Below, piece after piece: positions 5,736 through 5,758 of a stretch of DNA of 5,758 nt (within the stretch, counting starts at the first letter, position 1; each line of letters opens with the position of its first letter). Source of the DNA: an uncultured Lentisphaeria bacterium (GTDB lineage Bacteria > Verrucomicrobiota > Lentisphaeria > Victivallales > Victivallaceae); assembly GCA_903821255.1 (NCBI GenBank), contig CAIJKT010000268.1, positions 1 through 5,758 on the forward strand. The letters run 5' to 3'. The position numbers and the translations under genes were made by a program. The notes below the pieces were generated by a model, which was not told where the DNA came from, did no database searches, and saw nothing but the letters and a program-made list of their open reading frames with translations.

Positions 5736-5758
5736 CTGGCATCGTGCCGTCATTCCAG
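5691..5758. mobile_element. probable insertion-sequence end interrupting the Mrp-type gene
   Basis: From about 5691 the sequence stops encoding Mrp-like protein in any frame. It begins GGTAGCGTCTCAACTTGGAG, a form resembling terminal inverted repeats of several DDE transposon families, and holds two back-to-back small hairpins: GTCTC/GAGAC (5697-5701/5708-5712) and TGAAC/GTTCA (5714-5718/5725-5729), each with a 6-base loop. No transposase is visible because the window ends. The family, the exact boundary and any target duplication cannot be given. Confidence 0.38.

Noticed and set aside
5533..5742. Minus-strand open frame across the Mrp junction
   Set aside because: Most of it is the antisense of the conserved Mrp P-loop region; only the last ~50 bases could belong to an element, which is too little to call.

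Overview
The window looks like part of a chromosome of a strictly anaerobic or facultative Gram-negative bacterium that uses sigma-54. The genus cannot be read from the sequence; desulfovibrio/geobacter-like or PVC (Lentisphaerota-like) lineages would fit the gene content. Base composition is moderate, with very AT-rich intergenic spacers. The layout is one minus-strand housekeeping gene (GTP cyclohydrolase I, folE, 288-827), then a plus-strand regulatory and metal/Fe-S cluster occupying the rest of the window.

The main subject is a cluster resembling the anaerobe-specific orange-protein (orp) system of Desulfovibrio. A sigma-54-dependent activator with a cysteine-rich PAS domain (1100-2467, OrpR-like) is followed by an intergenic control region of 324 bases. 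That region holds three 18-bp palindromes of form TGTCGCA-N4-TGCGACA (2473-2490, 2617-2634, 2658-2675), an AT-rich spacer, and a good -24/-12 sigma-54 promoter (2743-2758). The promoter reads into two small NifX/MTH1175-like metal-cofactor proteins (2792-3166 and 3372-3734), two paralogous MinD-type ATPases with an inserted 2[4Fe-4S] ferredoxin segment (3731-4576 and 4573-5439), and an Mrp/NBP35-type Fe-S carrier ATPase (from 5424). The last four genes overlap by 4, 4 and 16 bases, so they are almost certainly translated as one coupled unit.

Two signs of decay stand out. Between the two NifX-like genes lies what looks like an eroded DUF5320 gene (3211-3309): its family N-terminus is recognisable in perfect register, but the start is ACG and several glycines are replaced by single-base changes. 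At the right edge the Mrp-type ATPase loses homology after about residue 90, and all three frames close within the next 70 bases; the abrupt junction at about 5691-5694 has the look of an insertion-sequence end, though the element itself lies outside the window.

In function, the PAS domain probably senses redox state or an Fe-S/metal signal, the activator binds the palindromes and fires the sigma-54 promoter, and the operon makes small metal-cluster-binding proteins with ATPases that assemble, move or position them. The biochemical role of this family of clusters is only partly known. Bases 1-287 hold no recognisable gene.
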